This document shows positions 50,201-64,000 of a DNA stretch of 64,000 bases, piece after piece (within the stretch, counting starts at the first letter, position 1; each line of letters begins with the position of its first letter). The notes below the pieces were generated by a model. It did no database searches. It was not told the origin of the DNA and saw only the letters and a list, made by a program, of their open reading frames with translations. The translations under genes and the position numbers were made by a program. Source of the DNA: Mesostigma viride (Eukaryota; Streptophyta; Mesostigmatophyceae; Mesostigmatales; Mesostigmataceae); NCBI GenBank assembly GCA_009746045.1, contig RPFO01000213.1, positions 5,428,761 to 5,492,760 of the forward strand. The letters are read 5' to 3'.

Positions 50201-53200
50201 GCGGTGCGGCGGCGAGCGATGGTGCAGGGGGGAGCCGCAGCAGCGGTCCAGGGGGGGGTGCATCCCAGGCAGGGTGTTCTCAGAGCATGGAGGCCAGGGC
50301 GCTCCTGTACGTGCGGGCGCTGCACGCGTTCTGCGAGACGGACCCCGCGCTGTGCCTGCCGCGTGGCGACAAGGCGCGCTACGTGGTCACCCTGCAGCCG
50401 TACCTGAAGACAGTGGTAGGTGCCCGCCCTCACTGTTGGCCGAGTTCGCGGTTCTGTAAGTGGCCCTCACGTATCTTCTTACGCGTACCGTCTTTTCCCT
50501 GGTTTCCTTAGGTACGCGGCATTGTGCTTCTGTCTGTGGGCCCATTTCTTGGCATATTTCCTCACTTGCCAGAAACCAGCGGAGGCCAGACAGCTGCCAT
50601 GTTGTACGTCACGTTAAGGTTGTTGGGGGATTTCCGCCCCAATCACCGTCGTTATATGACCAGCTCCCACCCTCGTCAAATTCCATGGACAATACTGTGC
50701 CCCTCCATAGAATATATTGACTGCCCTTGTCGTACTACAACTATCTTGTCTTCCGGGAGAGGATTGGCACAGAGGGAGTCTTGATATTTCATGTACTCCA
50801 TCGTGAATTTGCCAGTATATGTGGCCAGGATATACATATACCCTGCATACATGGCAAGTATCAAAGAGACAACAAGCGCAGGCCAGAAAGTATATGGCAT
50901 GTACAGCACGTGTTCCGAGCTGGCTTCCACATCTCTCACCAGATTACTTCACGGATGCGCAGGCGCACGTTGACGTTATTGTAAACGAGCTGGATGGGTT
51001 ACAATTTATTGTTTTTCATGACTGAATAACCCATTAGGCGATTTCTTGTATGCTATGGCCCCACCGTCCATGAAACCCTAAACCCTAAACCCCAGGCCAC
51101 GAGCAAGGAGGCGTCGCTGCTGGTGCAGAGCATCCTGGCCATCTGCGACGCGGTCATCCCCCAGCTGGCGCGCCCTCCCAAGCTGTTTGTGGAGGAGATG
51201 CAGCGCGACCTGCGGGCGCTCATCTTCCGAAACTCGTACCTCGCGGTCGTGCACGCCGCCGTCAAGTAAGTGCTGAGGGGGGGAGTTGCGTGGGGAAAGT
51301 GTGCGTGGCGATGGCAAGGTCATGCGGGCATCGATCTTCTGCAACTCGTAACTGGTGGTAGTGTGTTTCGCCGTCAAGTAAGTTGCCATGCATGGGAAGC
51401 TGCCTGTATTAAGGGGCAAGGCTATGTGGGGGGGGGAAAGCACAGTCCTACCTGGTGGTCCTGCACCTCACGTTTGAGTCAGTGCTCATGGGGGGGGGGA
51501 TGTAACGGGACAGTGTGTGTGGCAACTAGAGTTTGAACTGACCGTGCTTTCTCTTCCCCATGTTTGCTTCTGTGCCTTTGGTACCTATGTTTCTGGAAAC
51601 CCTGCCACCTGGCATGCCATCCACCATCACCCAGGTGCCTGTGCACGCTGGCAACGGCCGTCCCATCCACCCAAGCGGACGCGCTCTCCCTGCTGCAGCG
51701 CTTCTACCAGGTGGTGCAGTCCCAGGGGGGCGACGTCGACAGCAGCCAGAAGCCAGTAAGGGCGACCAGACAGAAATGTTTAGCCAGTTATAAACTTCAC
51801 CTATAAAGATGTTTGGCGAGGTACTCTATCGAGCCTCACCAAGTGTGTGTGGGACAGTGCTGCTTAATATCTGGTGTTGACATATGTGTAGCTTGACATA
51901 TTGGCATCTGTGGCTTTGCGTGCTGTTGCGGAGTCTCTTCTTGGCGTGGAGGGATGGGGCCGGTGTAGGAGTACCTACGGCTGTCAGGGTGTGTCCAGAT
52001 ATTGTGAACTTTGCTAGTCTCTTCAACAGAAATAATCCATGTTTAGCTATTGTCGGGCAGGTATTATCACGTGGCTGATTGGTTATTGTGACTGTTGGTA
52101 ATGCCAACCAGTCCCACCTGGGATGTAATGTGGCCAGAAATCTCAGATGGCTCCGATGCCTGGATATCAGTGGGGCAAGCAGCTCAGAACTGGGTGTCCT
52201 CTTAGACATGCTACATTGCCTTTCATACATAATCTAATCATCGGCTTTTTTTGCCTTCCGTTCTTTGCGATGAGCTCTATGCCATGTGCACGAATGCCAT
52301 ATCCATCGAATGAATTCGCCCACCCTCACCCGCATCTGTCCCATCAATCCTTGGCCATGTAATATCTATCAACTGCCTTGCCTTGCTCGGCCGTGCACCC
52401 ACCACCTGGCTTGGCGGTCTGCCTAACCGAATATGTATCCATTGCCTGGCTTGTTTACTGGCTGCCTTGCTTGCCCATCGGCCACAATCCCCCCAGCACG
52501 TGATGCGGGGGCTGTTTGTGCTGGGCCATTTCTGCCGTTACGGCGCAAGCATCATTGATGCCGGGAGCAGCCAGGATTCCAGCAACAGCGGCATCACCCC
52601 GTTGACGACGGCCGCGGTGCTGGACCTGTTCAAGCTCTACCTGATGGGGCCGGATTTCGAGCTGAAGAAAAGGGCACTCCAGGTATGCCTGCACACCTGC
52701 ATACCTCGTCGTCTCCACAAATACCGACCTAATGTTTCACAGTTTCAGTCACCCAATGATGCTTTTGTTCCCCCGTTTCGAGGTTATGTACTAGGCTGTG
52801 CAGTATCGTCATGCAAGCTTCTCAAACCTACGGAGTTCGAACGGTGAAATCCAACGGTACCACTGGGTAGCCTGCTCCCTCTGGCTGCCCAGCTTCCAAA
52901 AGATATGTCGGGTAGCAACCATCAGACCAATCTGGATGACACTGCTTTCCTGCTTCACTTCATCCCCACGGATATTCCCATACTTGTATCGATCACACCT
53001 ATTAAGGCTCGAGAGTCCTGTTACTGTTGCCATGGCTTGCTTGTAGTTTCTTACACAGGTGCATTCCTTTAAAGGCGGCCTGCTGCATACATGCACCGTC
53101 ACAGCCAGAAAGGATGCTCCCCGCATCCAGGTCACCCTTGATCAAATCTTCGTGCTCTGCAGATCCTTTCTGGCTGCATGGTGCCGCTGACTCACTACAC

Positions 53201-56200
53201 TTAGTAAATAGACTGAGCTCTCTAAAGGCAGGAGGCAGGAGGCAGGAGGCAGGAGGCAGGAGGCAGGAGGCAGGAGGCAGGAGGCAGGAGGCAGGAGGCA
53301 GGAGGCAGGAGGCAGGAGGCAGGAGGCAGGAGGCAGGAGGCATGATGTAACTTTTGCTTTATGCACTCATCAGCACCCAGCAGTTAGCACTCATGGTTCC
53401 TGTTTCGGCCCCTTCCTCTGTAATCTGCCTCTGCCTTTGCACTTACATGGCTTTGCACCCTATTTGCCTTTACTCTTGTTTACCTTTGCTCATGCAGGCG
53501 TGCGGAGGCCTGTTTGTCGCGCGGCCGGACACCCTGGTGGGCGTGCTGGCCATGGTCCGTGCCACGCTCATGAAACGAGCGGAGCCAATGCTCAAGGTGG
53601 GGCCCAGTCCTCTTGTTGCGTAGACCTTAACTTGGTATATAAGACTAGATAAATGTTTTCTTAGGTTTTATATCGTTACTTGATTTATAGGACTATATTA
53701 ATATGTCTAGTTTTGTTAGTTGTCATGTGAAATGGCATAGTAAACACATCTCAGCGCACCATTGAAACAAGGTCCTGGCTGTTGCTATGTACCATACGGA
53801 GCACATCATACTGTTGCCAGCCTAGCCGTTGTATCCTCCGCACACCCACGCACTGCGCTGAGCTCCCTGCCCACGCTCCAAACTAAAGCTTACCAACATG
53901 CCAACACCCTGGCACGGTGCGCCGTCACATGTCGCAAATCATGTCGCATATTGCTCCGTCGGCCGATGACCCCGCGCAGTCCCAATCGCTGCTGAACCTG
54001 TGCGAGTACCTGCAAGACGAGGAGACGAGGCTGGCGCAGGGGGGCCTGGAGGGGCAGGGGGAAGCAGCCACGGGAGCCGGTGCCGCCGCCCGCAGCAAGG
54101 GCGACAAGGGCGGCGCGGTGCCCAAGGCGGCGGGCGCGGGGGACTCAAGCGTGTGCAGCAGCATTGTCGCGCAGCTGTGGGAGCAGGTGCTGGAGTTAAC
54201 AATGGACCCGGACCGTGACGTGCGGCAGGGGGCGCTCAAGGTACGGTGTCGGATGGGGACCCTCACGGAGTGGTGTGCGGATGGGGGGCGCTGAAGGTGT
54301 GGTGTGCGGCAGGGGGGCCATTAACATATGGAATACTCCACACTCTCTACAGTCTCTTTATGTTGCATGGTCATGTATACTGTGGAAACCACATTGTGTG
54401 AGCAGAAAGATCATGGCATTGGCATTTGCAAGGTATGGGCCTGGATGGTGCAGACTTTTTATGCATGGCAGCTCTAAAGGCACTTGCCTGATGCTTGTAC
54501 ATGCGTGGTGGTGTCCGTGCTGGTTTTGTGACGCCAAGACGCCCTCGCCTGTGCATGTTTGTGGCCAGGTCTGCCTAGGTCTGCCGTGCGTGGCTCAAAG
54601 CCCTTTCAGCTAGCTCAGACTTCAAACGCACCCTCTCCACGGCTTCCCAAGGCAACCCCCTTGCAGGGGGGTGGATTGTGAAATTGTTTCTCGTGGATCA
54701 AGAACTGTCACTGATGACTTTATTCTGATCCAAGTACTTCTGTTCGGTAAACGCTAGTTGTTTGTGTCCGTGCACAGGCGGTAGGAGCTGTGCTTGTTGA
54801 TATTTGCTAGTCATTGGCTTTCCCTTGTGTGCCAGCTCTTTTCCCTAACCATCCTAAAGATCTCCATGCGCTAAGTTTGTCCTAGTTGCCTTCTGATAAT
54901 TGATTATTCGCTGCTTAAATGTGTCTGATTCTTTTTTTAGCCATGCCCCTTGTGTGCAGGCGTTGGAGCTGTGCCTGCGAGGTGCCTCCAAGGGATGCCT
55001 CACATTTTCACCTGTCCACGTTCTGATCATTCTTTACTTGTTCATCGTTTGTTAGATAAAGATACTTGCTTTTCTCTCTTTCAATATGCCCCGTATATGT
55101 GCTTCGAATCTGCCCCACATGTGTTGCTTTTCACTCTTTGAATATGCCCCACATGCGTTGCTTTTTGGTCTTTGAATACTAGTATGCCTCATGTATGTGC
55201 TCTGAATATGCCCCACGTGTGCTGCCTCTCGCTGTTTGAATATGCCCCCCATCACATGTGCTTAAAATATCCCCCCTGTTGTATATACTTTGAATATGCC
55301 CCCTTTTGTATGGTCTTTGACCATGGCCCCGGTCGTGTGTGCGCAGGTGGTGGAGCTGTGCCTGCGCAACGGGCTGGTCCACCCCATCTCGTGCGTCGCG
55401 CAGCTGGTGGCGCTCGAGGCCGACGCGGACGAGCGCGTGGCCAAGCTGGCGCACCGCCTGGTCATGTATCTGGAGGAGAAGTGAGTGGGGACCGGGGCTG
55501 GGCTGGGTGGAGTCATGGAGGGAACGTGCGTGGGTAGAGGAGGAGACGAGGGAACGTCCGTGGGCAGAGGAGGAGAAGGTGGGGGGGAGAAGGTCGAGGG
55601 GTGGGGGGGGCAGGAAGGAGTTTGGATTAATGGGGATGATGGAGTAGTCAGGAGAGATGGCTGATGAGTGGAGCAGAAGCGAGTGGGGCGTGGAGGAGCA
55701 GTGGGTGGGGCCTTGAGGGAGGCGGAAGAAAGTAGGGGTAAGAAGTAGGGAGTATAGTGCGTTCTCAAATACACAGACAAGGCATGTGGTTACAGCCAAG
55801 AGGGGTTGCCTTGCCAAGCCGTAGGTATACAGACTTTGGTCACTTGGGTGTTATTGTGGATGTGCTGTCGAGTATTGGGCGGCTATGTGCTCGATGCGCT
55901 GGGTGATCGCTTGCAAAGCTTTGCTGCCAAGAATCCTCGTGAGGATGACACATCTACTCTTTAAGGGCAGCGGGGATGAAACAAGCTTTTCACAAGGCGC
56001 CTTTTCTAGCTGAAATGGCCATAATGTGATTTACTTGGCTGTGAAACCAAACCAAACAGTGACGGTCTGGTCGCCACCAACAACAAACATCCATAATTCC
56101 TATTAAGCAGGCCTATCACAACTTAAATGTTACATATGCACAAATAATTGAATATCTAAAACATGCAATGGCTGCATGCATGCAGGTACCCGGCCTTCCT

Positions 56201-59200
56201 GGAGAACCGGCTGGCGGACGGCCTGCTCATGGCCTACAAGCTGCAGGCCGTGCAACGCAAGCAAGCGCAGCCACAGAGGGGGTCGGGCGGAAAGAGCCCC
56301 GCGTCCACCCCCGGCCGGCCGCAGCGGTCTCAGACCACCCCCAACCATGGGGCCGACAATGACAGTAATTTGGAGAATGGGGCTGGCGGGGCTGGGGGTG
56401 AGCTGATTCTGTGCAGCGAGTCCGCCCGCGAGGGCGTCGGTCGCGTGTACAAGATGCTGCAGGCCAAGAAGACGTCGCGCAACAAGTTCCTGTCCTCCAT
56501 CATCCATAAGTTTGAGGGGGGCGGGGCCAGCACGGGCTTCCTGCTGTACGTGTTACTGCAATTGTCCAGATTCAACACACATATTGTGATACTGGTGACA
56601 GTAGATCGAATATGGCTTCCTTTTAGGTGGAACCAGGGTGAAACTGTCCGGATGAAACACATAGCAGTACTTCTGATGAATGTAATTGAAATACAGCTAC
56701 TTGCTGTACATCTGACTAGGCTGTAACTAGTGTTTATCAGGCGGTAAGGTATATATGACAAGATAGTACAACAAGAGTTATTAAAGGTTCCCACCAAAAG
56801 AATAGCCCTCTAGGTTTCTGTAAAGATAGCTCTGTTCGGTGGGGGAGGGGGGGGGGTCACTACCTTCAATAAAACCTGTCAGCTTGCTCTGAACCATGCC
56901 ACATGGTATGCATCGGTACCGCATTTGCTTATAGGCTTGCATTTCACTGCACCAGTTGCCATCAACTGCAATTTCAAATTTGTTTGTCATTCCGTCGGCA
57001 GCGACTTTATTTTTGCGGCACAGCATTCCTTTCAGCCTCTTACTGCTTGGTGAAACTAAATGTGTGGCTAGTGTGCCAACAGTTCCTCTCTTCCCTGCCC
57101 CCTCCCCCGTGGCCTCTCCCTGCCCGCTTGATGTTTCATCTCCCCGTTCGCCATTGAAGCCGGATGACCAGCTGCTTCCTGATTCTACGAGCAGTGCTAG
57201 TTGCCTCGGCATGCTTTTCGTACTACTATTCATTCATTTGGAGGGCATTCCATCCCTACCGATTGCTTTTCAACGCGCCCGCCCCTCCTGCTGACCCATT
57301 TTCTTCTTTTTCTCCCTCTAATTGTGTTTGTCTGCATCCCTGTGGGTTGCTCCACAACTTTTTTCCCTATTTCTTACAGTACTGCATTCCTTGCCCTGCC
57401 CCCCCCCCCCCCCCCCCAACCAATCCCACCCATACACGTTTTCTTTTGGTTATAACTATTTAACACTTGCTATTCATGACAAACACCATCCATGTATATG
57501 ACACCATGCAGCTTCCTGGTGCAGCTGCTGGGGGGCCTCCCCTACAGCCACCTGGACGAGCCTCTCTTTCTCGTGTACGGCATCAACCAGCTGCTGCAGC
57601 TGCAGGGCAGCGTGGTGCTCTCCAACCTCAAGCGCGTGTTCAAGCCGGCATCAGGTGTGTAGCCGGCAGGCAACGTTCTTAGGCCAGCAGCACCTGTGCG
57701 GCCAGCAAGTGCTTTGTCTTTTCTGTAGCCAGTAGCACCCACGCAGCCAGCCGGTAATGTTTCAAGCTGGCATCATCAGCCGCGCAGCCAGCAGGTAATT
57801 CTAAAGCTGCTGCACCTGCGCAGTCAGCAGGAAATTGTATAGGACGTCAGCGCCAGCACAGCCAGCAGTTGGCCCCCAATACTGTACTTGGCACAGTGAT
57901 GCTGTTCAAGAGAAGGAGGCCTTTCCACTACGCACTGGTCGAAATCTCGCGGTAGCCAGCGTGTTTGCCATTTCTCGGGCGTCTCTTCACCATTGATGCG
58001 ACTGTATTACTCGGTGTATTGCGGCTTTGGGTTGGGATGCCCTGCGAGTAGGCGCTGCAGGCAACGTGGCCAGCTCCGGCATGCACTTTTGTATGCTTTT
58101 GTTCCTTGCATGGGTTTTTCTCAATCAACATCGCGTCATGTGTGGCTCAATCAGCATTGCGTGAGAGCACGCGATGCGAACACCGGTGGGTGTATACGCG
58201 CATAGCGTGCCGTGTTGGCGCTGTAGGTCCAATTAGGTCCGATCCGTATGTCTTTTCATACTAGTATACCCTTTCTGCTTTCCACCTGTGCTCTAGCTAG
58301 CCGCTAGCCGTTCCTGTGTGGAGTTTGAGTTTTTCCTTGTTTGTTTCTATTCTAACCGATGGGATCCGTCCCCCTATGGGATTCGTGCCCCGCAGGCGCG
58401 GTGCCGATGGAAGGGGTGGAGGGGCCACAGACGCCAGCAGGGGCCGATCGCGGTGTCGCAGCTCAGGGGGAGGATGGGGGTGGAGATGGCATGGCGCTGG
58501 ATGATGCCGCGGACGGGAGACCAGGGCAGGTCGACAAGAAGCAGCTCAAGGTGCGGCACAGAGGGACAGATCCTGGGACAGATTCTGACCACTAGATTCT
58601 GGGCCAGATGTACTCGTGAAATGAGTAGCCGGGCAGGAGGGGAGGGGAAGGAGGATGGGGAAAGGGGAATGGGGAAACGGGGATGGGGAAAGGGGGATGG
58701 GGAAAGGGGGGCGGGGGACGGGGGGGGGGGGGGGGGGACGGGAAGGGGAAGGGGAAAGGGGGACGCGGGGACGGGGGGGACGGGAATGGGGGAGGGGAAG
58801 AGGGAAGGGGGAAGGGGAAGGGGAAGGGGAAGGGGAAGGGGAAGGGGGAAGGGGAAGGGGGAAGGGGGAAGGGGAAGGGGAAGGGGAAGGGGAAGGGGGA
58901 AGGGGGAAGGGGGAAGGGGGAAGGGGAGGAGAAGGAAAAGGGACAAGCGAATCCAATAATTCTCCCATGTATTGTTTTCCCCGCAAAGAGTTGGCGGACA
59001 TGGCTGCTGGCCAAGTGCTCTGCACATGCATGGGTCTAGGGGATGTGAAGGCATCCAGGGTCGGACGTTGCTGTTTTGACGGTTTTGACAGTTTAGAAAG
59101 TATTATTAGCTGCAGCCGTGCGGGCCTGCTTAAACGTCTTTATGTGCATGCTGGTACATGGTACCAGGTGAAGTCAGGTGTGTGGGGTGGTCCGGTTGGC

Positions 59201-60261
59201 ATGGGCGCAAAATGGCTGGATTTCAAGTTCAATGGTAGACTGAAGTGCCTTGGCCGTGTTAGGGTATTCTTCGATTAGCCATGTCAGGACAGATAGGCAG
59301 AGTGCGATTTCGTTAGGTAGTCAAGGTCCGCTTGTTGGACTTGCCTACTGGCCCACCTGCTCGGTGTACAAGTACAAGCTTTGCGATAGACTAATGGGGT
59401 GTAATAAGGTCCTCTTTGCTTAGATAAAGAAAGGTGCTATTTGCAGAGGCGAGAAGGCTGGCAAGCAGGGTACCTGATGCCATAATCAGTCCGTCTTTTC
59501 TCCTGTCGGGTTTCCATTGCTGCCTTCCATTTTATCTGCAACGTTTCTCATAATTGCTGATTAATTCAGTGCCATCTTAAAACTATTGTTGCTGCTGTCA
59601 TGTGTGCACGTGCGGTGGTCATTCCGCCGGTTTCCGCAGGCACTATCGCACGCAGCCGTGGCCATGTCACTACTGATCTTGTTGAAGCGGCACATCAAGA
59701 TGGTGTACGGCCTGAACGACGCCCGGTGTCAGGTCAGGCTCAGCACATAAGCAAGTAACAGTTGCCATTTGTGAATCTGGATGCCGTGCCTTGCATGGTG
59801 CATCGTGGCCTTTCTAATAACTCAGCCAATCCCTTTTCAATAACTCAGCCAAATCCATTTTCAATAACTCTGCCAAGTCCTGGCACATGTCCAACCATCT
59901 TTCTTGTTTGTTTGATTGGACCATGTAAGGAAAGTCGGCAAACATACTACGTATGGTACCTGCTTAACCCTCCCTTGGAGCCAATTACTGGCCATTCGTT
60001 GACGGTCACAATCATGCTGGAGCCGAAACCGTGTCGGTCTTGTCAATGCGCTATTTTGGGAACTGAAGGCAATCATTGACCTTCTCATTGCCCTCGTCTC
60101 TGGTTTCCCTCGTCGCCTCGCCAACCCTTGGGCCCATTCTGCGATTGCAGGAGTTCTCCCCCACGGAGCCGGGCCGTGGCCCGGAGGCCATACCAGCCGA
60201 AGTGGATGACCTGGACGCCTCCGAGGTGCCATTTGGCGGTTCCCCAGAGGAAAAATACAAG
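35212..60261 (+). CDS. SCC2: Cohesin loader SCC2/NIPBL, 30 exons traced, 3' end not found
   Basis: Large HEAT-repeat subunit of the SCC2-SCC4 complex that loads cohesin onto chromatin. Exons: 35212-35417, 35540-35640, 35750-35838, 36115-36277, 36915-37165, 37858-37965, 39310-39412, 40633-40777, 41434-41617, 42260-42427, 43033-43320, 43778-43978, 44790-45220, 45645-45957, 46478-46528, 47286-47444, 48199-48372, 49233-49591, 50010-50415, 51096-51265, 51635-51755, 52497-52682, 53498-53596, 53980-54240, 55347-55480, 56186-56545, 57512-57654, 58396-58550, 59640-59732, 60151-60261. All are GT-AG, all phases agree; 5,733 nt, 1,911 codons, no frame break. Diagnostic segments: [16 protein letters not shown] (SCC4-binding N-terminus), LYAEE+[79 protein letters not shown] and [14 protein letters not shown]. 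Exon 13 carries a Lys/Glu/Gly low-complexity insert. The final C-terminal exon(s) should lie beyond 60261, possibly past the 61-64 kb array. The exon 24 start is the least certain. Confidence 0.92.
37166..37345. repeat. Intron-5 minisatellite made of splice-like units
   Basis: About seven 22-26-base units close to TGTAAGGACTGACCTTTGCAG start at the exon-5 donor. Each resembles, in order, a 5' splice site (GTAAGG), a branch-point word (CTGAC) and a 3' splice site (TTTGCAG). Confidence 0.7.
38077..38867. mobile_element. DNA transposon/MITE in SCC2 intron 6 (791 bp)
   Basis: Ends CACAGGTCGGACAAATATAA and its inverse (TTTATATTTGTCCGACCTGTG region). The target duplication CTCGGTTA (8 bp) lies at 38069-38076 and 38868-38875; one more base on each side can be read as a 9-bp duplication, so hAT-like or Mutator-like. 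The interior is about eleven ~40-base units of AATCCAACGGTGAAACCGGC-type, and the left end is repeated internally at about 38513, as if two copies were joined. Confidence 0.8.
41561..41835. repeat. 105-bp tandem repeat spanning the exon-9 donor
   Basis: Copies start at 41561, 41666 and 41771 (third partial). Each contains the last 57 bases of exon 9, the GTAGGACAGG donor and ~48 intron bases. The period is a multiple of three and all copies are open in the exon frame. Confidence 0.85.
46782..47140. repeat. Four 90-bp tandem repeats in SCC2 intron 15
   Basis: GGTGGGGCCCTTAATTACGC...GAGTCATTATGG repeats with a 90-base period (period markers at 46861, 46951, 47041, 47131) and very few differences. 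The frame 46802-47140 over it is an artefact. Confidence 0.85.
47735..48198. repeat. Decayed tandem pseudo-exons before exon 17
   Basis: Sequences like the start of exon 17 (GACCACGTGGCGGAGCGCGT) recur at about 47737, 47855, 47973 and 48070, three of them preceded by a CAG acceptor. They are followed by similar intron text. Units of about 100-130 bases, degenerate. Confidence 0.7.
48373..48460. repeat. Repeated exon-17 donor edge
   Basis: The end of exon 17 (GACCAGCGTTCAG|GTGGGT) is followed by three further GACCAGCGTGCAGGT copies at about 48390, 48411 and 48446, each a potential donor. Confidence 0.75.
51071..51093. repeat. Interstitial plant-type telomere repeat
   Basis: AAACCCTAAACCCTAAACCCC lies directly before the acceptor of exon 20: about 2.5 units of CCCTAAA. 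In this position it also serves as part of the pyrimidine-bearing 3' splice region. Confidence 0.75.
53227..53343. repeat. (AGGCAGG)n 7-bp microsatellite
   Basis: About 16 perfect 7-base units in SCC2 intron 22. Confidence 0.9.
58620..58937. repeat. Purine-only (GGGGAA)n tract
   Basis: About 300 bases of almost pure G/A on the plus strand in SCC2 intron 28, including a 17-18-base G run near 58720-58737. Frames over it on both strands are artefacts. Confidence 0.9.
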
Positions 60262-63676
<3,415 letters not shown>

Positions 63677-64000
63677 CAATCATTGCTTTATCCCACTGGA
63701 GTGAGGGGCTGCCAGAAAGAACCAGATTTATTTAACATAAGTGATGAGCCCACGTCAAGGCCGTAGCCAATCTGAGACTCTAGGCTAACTAGGCCACCCG
63801 ACTGGTGGCTAGGACATCACATTACCAGGGCCAACTCACCTGGGCCAGTCTTGAGGACCTGGACTTGTAATATCCCTCAAGCAGCGAGGGAGGGCGGGTG
63901 GGAGCTGCAAAGAGGCCTAGTTGTGGTGCTGCCACAACCCTAAGTAGCCGGACCGCCCTGGGGTGGCGCGTGCCAGCCCACTGACCAAAAGGCCAGTGGC
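63677..64000. other. No supported gene
   Basis: GC-rich unique sequence after the array. A last SCC2 exon could not be identified here. Confidence 0.4.

Overview
The window joins two kinds of DNA. Positions 1 to about 26,900 form a compact, gene-dense, GC-rich block that looks like part of an endogenous giant-virus (Nucleocytoviricota-like) element or a virus-derived island. Positions about 27,000 to 64,000 look like ordinary nuclear DNA of a eukaryotic, probably green, alga. The host reading rests on a 30-exon gene with clean GT-AG introns, a plant-type CCCTAAA repeat, hAT-type transposons and many microsatellites. The species cannot be named from the sequence alone.

Virus-like block. Genes lie on both strands with short spacers, often in divergent pairs around promoter regions that hold CCAAT boxes and heat-shock-element-like TTCnnGAA dyads. 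Downstream genes use a recurrent GGTATAAAA box 60-100 bases before the ATG. Gene content: Cys-rich zinc proteins, two HNH-type nucleases (one broken), a Bro/MSV199-like DNA-binding protein with a decayed paralogue beside it, small membrane proteins, a tRNA, two proteins sharing a Cys/His HARK motif, a conserved SSB-like/DUF5871-like protein, a Vsr-like PD-(D/E)XK nuclease, a coiled-coil protein with an acidic tail, two RING/TRAF-type zinc-finger proteins, and a fibre-like pair (phage-type structural domain plus LamG). No capsid, polymerase or packaging ATPase gene is in the window, so viral origin is inferred from the gene mix. Seven genes contain ten apparent frame breaks, nine of which behave as single-base losses. 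At least two genes have spliceosomal introns. Both features suggest a domesticated or decaying insert, though long-read homopolymer error is an alternative.

20,900-26,900 holds three more genes: a RING/TRAF protein with one intron, a zinc-ribbon/acidic protein split by a 1.3-kb hAT element with 8-bp target duplications, and a repeat-rich acidic/Ala-Lys protein. 26,900-35,200 holds no convincing gene. It contains a 3.4-kb non-autonomous hAT element with a TTAA-flanked 2.4-kb element nested inside it.

35,212 to beyond 60,261 is the host cohesin loader SCC2/NIPBL. Thirty exons could be traced by hand with every intron phase matching (5,733 coding bases, 1,911 codons); the last exon(s) lie outside or were not found. 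Several of its introns carry decayed tandem copies of the adjacent exon edge together with the splice site, a pattern that recurs through the gene. A 2.5-kb CTCA/CGCA tetranucleotide array follows at 61.1-63.7 kb.
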